Shown piece after piece: positions 62,187 through 64,000 of a stretch of DNA of 64,000 nucleotides. The notes beneath the pieces are model-generated. The model worked only from the letters and a program-made list of their open reading frames with translations, was not told the origin of the DNA and did not search any database. Within the stretch, counting starts at the first letter, position 1; every line of letters starts with the position of its first letter. The DNA comes from Dipteris shenzhenensis. Lineage: Eukaryota; Polypodiophyta; Polypodiopsida; Gleicheniales. The translations under genes were made by a program, and so were the position numbers. Where the stretch lies: assembly GCA_047967505.1 (NCBI GenBank), contig CM106538.1. One strand, 5' to 3'.

Positions 62187-62690
62187 TCAAGGTTGAAACT
62201 TGCCCATTTGAGTTTTTATGACATAGGTTGTGTCATTGCCTCTCTGGAGTTCCTTGTGCCTTTCTTCTTCTTGAAGGGCAATAATAAGACCTTCAAGATT
62301 AGGATTAGGAAGATTTTTCAATGTGGTGACAACATGATCATAATCTTCAGGCATACTTTTGAGCAATACTGCCATTGCATCATCCGTAGTGATTGGAGAG
62401 TTGATAGAAGCAAGTTGAGTCATGATACTCTGCATGTGATTGACATGGGTAGCCAAGGGAGTGCCACTAGCCATCTTCAATTCAAAGAAATCAATCTTAA
62501 GTGACAATTTTGAGATGTGAGAGCTAGCATCAAAAAGAATATCAAGCTTTTGCCAAGCTTCAGAAGGAGAATCCATATCAAAAATGTGATGAATATTATA
62601 GCCATCTCCTAAGCCAAGAAGATACCCATACCAATGATGACTGGGATTTTCCTTGGGACCTTGAAACAGAGGCTGAGAATGCTAAAATTG
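62187..62690 (-). pseudogene. Copia gag (UBN2) of the third non-autonomous copy
   Basis: LFQGPKENPSHHWYGYLLGL, DSPSEAWQKLDILFDASSHI, LKIDFFELKMASGTPLATHV, TQLASINSPITTDDAMAVLL and MPEDYDHVVTTLKNLPNPNL are a clear UBN2 gag. The frame from 62576 is open to 62187; conserved sense extends upstream to about 62690. It shows what gag the family carried before the deletion seen in 51734-54175, if these are indeed the same family. Confidence 0.85.
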
Positions 62691-62883
62691 AAGATCAAAT
62701 CTTTGATAATGACACAGCCATTCTGCATGCCCTAATGGTAGTCGAGCTCCCAAAAGTTGAACCTTCGAAGTTGAATAACAGCAGAAGATCTCGCAAGAAA
62801 GCTGAAGGAGGAAATTGCAAAAAACCCAACCCAAGGCCGAGCACTTCAATGAATTTGAATAAGTCCAAACAAGTATTGTCAAA

Positions 62884-63603
62884 TTGTACCTCGCAAAGCT
62901 AGCTCCCTCAAAATCAGAACCACCGCCTCTTGAATGGTCCCCTAAGGGACTAGAAGGAGTATACGTAGCAAATGAACCCTTACTTGGAAACACCTTACTA
63001 GTGAAAAAGTTACCCCATAGTTCCCAATGTAAGAAGTTTCGAAAATATAAGCCACATGTACGAATGAAGCTCGATCAAAAGACTACGAAAAAAGAAAGTC
63101 AAGAAGAGCCTAACAAATTAGTAAATGTAACTATGCCACCTAGTACACATGACACATGCCAAGCTAGTTCAACACCATCAGAGGCCAATCTTCAAGAAGT
63201 GCTAGAATACGTCAAGAATTACACAAGTGGCAGTGCGCCAATAGCAATGCCAAGACCACTAAGAGAATCTGAAGTTCAAGAAATTGATAGCATTGGAGAA
63301 ACTCCAATCTATGAGGGACCAGCAAAAACATGCACAATAAACCTCGCCCTTGAAGGGGACAAAAAAATGGTTTTCATTGGGAAACAACTTCATCAAGAAG
63401 ATGAAATCAAACTCAAAGCAATCCTAATGGAATACCATGACTGCCTAGCATGGTCATACAAAGAGATGAAAGGAATTTCACCAGAAATGGTGGTACACAT
63501 GATACCTATAAGGGAAGGTGCTCCCCCTAAGGTATGTGGACCTTATCACACAAAGCCTAAGTATGGCACCATGGTTTATGAGATGAGCTGGAAAAACTCC
63601 TAA
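62884..63603 (+). pseudogene. Gypsy protease-RT linker region
   Basis: 239 codons. LRESEVQEIDSIGETPIYEG, AILMEYHDCLAWSYKEMKGI, SPEMVVHMIPIREGAPP and YHTKPKYGTMVYEMSWKN match the segment just before RT in Gypsy polyproteins of the Tat/Athila-like type (D.F.W....M.GI......H.L.......V.Q..R). A frame change at about 63600 separates it from RT. Different family from the intact Gypsy element at 11376-16187. Confidence 0.85.
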
Positions 63604-64000
63604 ATGTCGGATTCATCTACGAGATAGAGCACACTGATTGGGTTTCACCCATCGTCATTGTGCCTAAACACAACAAGAAGCTCAAAATATGTGTAAACTT
63701 AAAAAATGTGAATGTTGCCACAATTAGGGATCACTAACCCCTTCCCTTAACAGAAACAATCTTGAAAAAGGTGGTAGGCTCCAAAATCTATAGCTTCTTA
63801 GATGGCTTCAGTGGCTATAACCAAGTGCAAATTGCTCCTAAAGACCAATCAAAAATAGCATTTGCTATAGAATGGGGTATTTTTGCATAAAGAGTCATGC
63901 CATTCGGCCTTTGTAATGCCTCAGCCACATTCCAATGATAGCTTTCAAGTCATTTTTATAAAGGTTTTTACAGGTGTTCTTGGATCATTTGTGCATCAAT
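63604..64000 (+). pseudogene. Gypsy reverse transcriptase N-terminus, runs off the window
   Basis: Reads NVGFIYEIEHTDWVSPIVIV, PKHNKKLKICVNLKNVNVAT, stop within DH-PLPLTE, KIYSFLDGFSGYNQVQIAPK, stop in FA-RVMPFGLCNASATFQ. RT motifs are plain, but at least three in-frame stops are present before the window ends. Confidence 0.9.

Overview
The window is land-plant nuclear DNA that consists almost entirely of transposable elements, many nested, broken or duplicated. The evidence is tRNA-iMet-type primer sites (TGGTATCAGAGC and TAGTATCAGAGC), Ty1/Copia and Ty3/Gypsy polyproteins of plant type, a CACTA (En/Spm) transposase with DUF4218 and DUF4216 domains, and MITEs. I see no intact host gene, rRNA, tRNA gene or CRISPR array. 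A large-genome plant, possibly a fern or other non-angiosperm, fits the repeat load, but that is a weak guess.

The dominant structure is a pair of inverted arms. Left-arm DNA (4528-27686) reappears in reverse order and orientation at 41820-58929, at roughly 97-99% identity by eye. The spacer is about 14.1 kb. The homologous blocks are A 4528-9295/54176-58929, B 9296-10152/53566-54175, C 19390-21170/51780-53566, E 21566-23883/48152-50472 and F 26165-27686/41820-43343. A short flipped and shortened block lies between C and E. Arm-specific events interrupt the symmetry: a MITE (9583-9823) and an approximately 9.2 kb Gypsy element (10153-19389) on the left only, and a truncated Copia element (43344-48149) on the right only. 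For the MITE and the Gypsy element the opposite arm still carries the empty site, so both insertions came after the duplication. An assembly that joined two haplotypes head to head would look the same, and this must be excluded.

Layout: 1-3290, decayed CACTA transposase split by a MITE. 3295-4466, unknown protein with internal repeats. 4528-10152, outer left arm: Copia relic with a captured RING-finger gene fragment, two short LTRs, a Gypsy integrase tail and a non-autonomous LTR element. 10153-19389, full-length Gypsy element. 19390-27686, rest of the left arm. 27687-41819, spacer: Gypsy and Copia relics, MITE, a pyrimidine-rich satellite, an orphan CACTA end and a dimeric minisatellite. 41820-58929, right arm. 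58930-64000, Copia integrase and reverse transcriptase, another Copia gag, a third non-autonomous LTR copy, and a Gypsy pol fragment that runs off the end.

The most unusual coding content is in the Gypsy element at 10153-19389. Upstream of the gag-pol polyprotein it carries a string of small ORFs on the same strand: a 133-aa ORF, a short ORF, a second RNase H domain that starts at a TGATG stop/start overlap, a zinc-knuckle ORF in another frame, and a 54-aa coil-plus-membrane-helix ORF. Diverged relatives of three of these ORFs occur at 28465-29030 and 38806-39150, which supports them as real parts of a retrotransposon lineage.
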